DNA of 7,570 nt from Cyclobacteriaceae bacterium (lineage in GTDB: Bacteria > Bacteroidota > Bacteroidia > Cytophagales > Cyclobacteriaceae). Positions 6,525 through 7,570 of this stretch are shown in pieces; within the stretch, counting starts at the first letter, position 1; each line of letters starts with the position of its first letter. A model generated the notes under the pieces. That model made no database searches. It was not told where the DNA came from and was given only the letters and a program-made list of their open reading frames with translations. The translations under genes and the position numbers were made by a program. Where the stretch lies: NCBI GenBank assembly GCA_030637245.1, contig DAOVVI010000068.1, positions 1-7,570 of the forward strand. Direction: 5' to 3'.

Positions 6525-7570
6525 CTATTTAAATTCGATATTAAGATTTGAAATTTCTTTTGGATTATATGGGCTTATCAGGCTTAATCTAAACTCAAGA
6601 TCATTGTATTCTTCGCCCGGAGATTCACCACCTGAAACAAATCCGTTGTCTGAAAAATACCCTGGCGCTCCGGTGTTGAATAAATATGCATCCACACTAC
6701 TCTGATCAATATTTGGCCATACATCATTTATTTCCCTTGTAAATACATTCTTGATAGAATAATAATCCAATAGCGTTTCTCTACTTGGCTCGTCAAGGTT
6801 GCTTGGAGGTAGGCCAACTTCCGCTACTGCTATATCCTTGCTTTCAGAACCGGATGCAACAAATGCCCAGTTGAATCCTGAATTTCCAGCAAAGAAAGTG
6901 GCATTGGGATGGTTTGAGTTGCCATACACATCGATGATATCTCCCTCTTTACCCGCAAACATTTTCAATGTATTCATAGAATACGGATCATCCAATGGAT
7001 CTACTATTGGCAAATTGGCAATGGAAACGATCATATGACCTTCGTAACCATGTTCGCCTGCTTCGCTATAATCAATCCTGAACATAGCTTCTCCAGCCTC
7101 AAAATTCTCTTCCCTGTTGATGTTATAAGGCTTAAGAATTGCAATTCCTTTGATTGGGTACCGGTTCCAGAAAATCTGAAGCCCTTTGCCACCGTCAAGC
7201 TCTGACTCTGAGGATGCATCAGTTATAGTGAGCATAAACTCCCAGTTTTCGCCATCAAATGATGGATTTTCCTTAACTACCAGGTTTTTCGTTCTACCGT
7301 CTTCATCACCTTCAAAAGAAAGACTCATAGGCTTATTGATTTGATAGATGCCTATACTACGTATGATATCTCCTACGATTTCTGCGGCTCCCTCGCCAAC
7401 ATTAATAAACACATTCAAATGTTGATAAATTTCATTGCCTTTCAGCGTATCAATAGCTGCCGTTCTTCCATTACTCGCGCCATATTCACTGCTCAACGAA
7501 TTTGGGATGTCTATTCCAAAGCGTTCTGGTAATATGCTGGTTTCAGGTGTTGGAACATCTGACTGCGGTT
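6525..7570 (-). CDS. Unrecognised acidic, probably exported protein, N-terminus outside window
   Basis: The frame stays open to the right edge: codons upstream of the TTG at 7496 continue PQSDVPTPETSILPERFGID and beyond, so 347 residues are visible and the TTG is not the start. Translation ends at TAG 6525-6527. I recognise no family. The chain is rich in Asp, Glu, Asn, Gly and aromatic residues, has no hydrophobic helix in the visible part and no cysteine, and reads as a soluble, mixed alpha/beta or beta-rich secreted protein. The Pro/Thr-rich visible N-end resembles the linker that follows the lipobox cysteine in Bacteroidota lipoproteins, so a surface or periplasmic lipoprotein is likely, but the signal sequence is not in view. 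A strong terminator follows, and the patatin gene downstream has its own promoter, so this is the last gene of its transcript. Confidence 0.72.
   Translation of the reverse strand, partial: PQSDVPTPETSILPERFGIDIPNSLSSEYGASNGRTAAIDTLKGNEIYQHLNVFINVGEGAAEIVGDIIRSIGIYQINKPMSLSFEGDEDGRTKNLVVKENPSFDGENWEFMLTITDASSESELDGGKGLQIFWNRYPIKGIAILKPYNINREENFEAGEAMFRIDYSEAGEHGYEGHMIVSIANLPIVDPLDDPYSMNTLKMFAGKEGDIIDVYGNSNHPNATFFAGNSGFNWAFVASGSESKDIAVAEVGLPPSNLDEPSRETLLDYYSIKNVFTREINDVWPNIDQSSVDAYLFNTGAPGYFSDNGFVSGGESPGEEYNDLEFRLSLISPYNPKEISNLNIEFK

Noticed and set aside
6466..6705. Plus-strand open frame starting in the terminator hairpin
   Set aside because: It begins inside the 12-bp stem and runs antisense to the 3' end of the unrecognised exported protein; no start signals or plausible protein features.

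Overview
This 7.57 kb window looks like ordinary chromosome of an AT-rich Bacteroidota bacterium, most likely a marine or soil Cytophagales relative (genus not determinable by eye). The clues are a TTTG-N18-TATCTTTG promoter of the Bacteroidota sigma type, mostly absent Shine-Dalgarno sites, signal peptides ending in A-Q or S-Q, a fatty-acid-2-hydroxylase-type enzyme that fits a sphingolipid-making phylum, and a patatin/POTRA/barrel outer-membrane protein.

Layout, left to right. (1) 1-436 (+): C-terminal half of a metallo-beta-lactamase-fold hydrolase, cut by the window edge. (2) 569-1261 (+): membrane fatty acid hydroxylase with a complete set of histidine clusters; its start (GTG 569 or ATG 620) is uncertain. 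(3) 1262-1557: a 296-bp gap with no gene, holding a short direct repeat (1321-1343) and a REP/BIME-like pair of inverted palindromes (1359-1433). (4) 1558-2040 (+): small 8-strand outer-membrane beta-barrel protein, ending 3 bp from (5) 2044-2730 (-), a six-TM, one-pore potassium channel. (6) 2899-4077 (+), divergent from the channel: an unrecognised secreted protein with six exact 11-residue coiled-coil repeats and a C-terminal membrane anchor. (7) 4096-6360 (-): a patatin-POTRA-barrel protein resembling type Vd (PlpD-like) autotransporters, with a well-matched promoter and a weak terminator. (8) 6450-6481: a strong terminator for (9) 6525-7570 (-), an unrecognised acidic, probably exported protein whose N-terminus is outside the window. 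The 132-bp gap at 437-568 holds only AT-rich sequence with a 14-bp palindrome.

The genes do not form an obvious operon: strands alternate and most pairs are convergent or divergent. A common theme is the cell envelope (lipid hydroxylation, outer-membrane barrels, ion channel, phospholipase-like exporter, periplasmic coiled-coil protein), but a shared pathway cannot be shown. I did not find a convincing new multi-gene system. The best leads are the hendecad-repeat protein, the REP-like element and the type Vd-like patatin.
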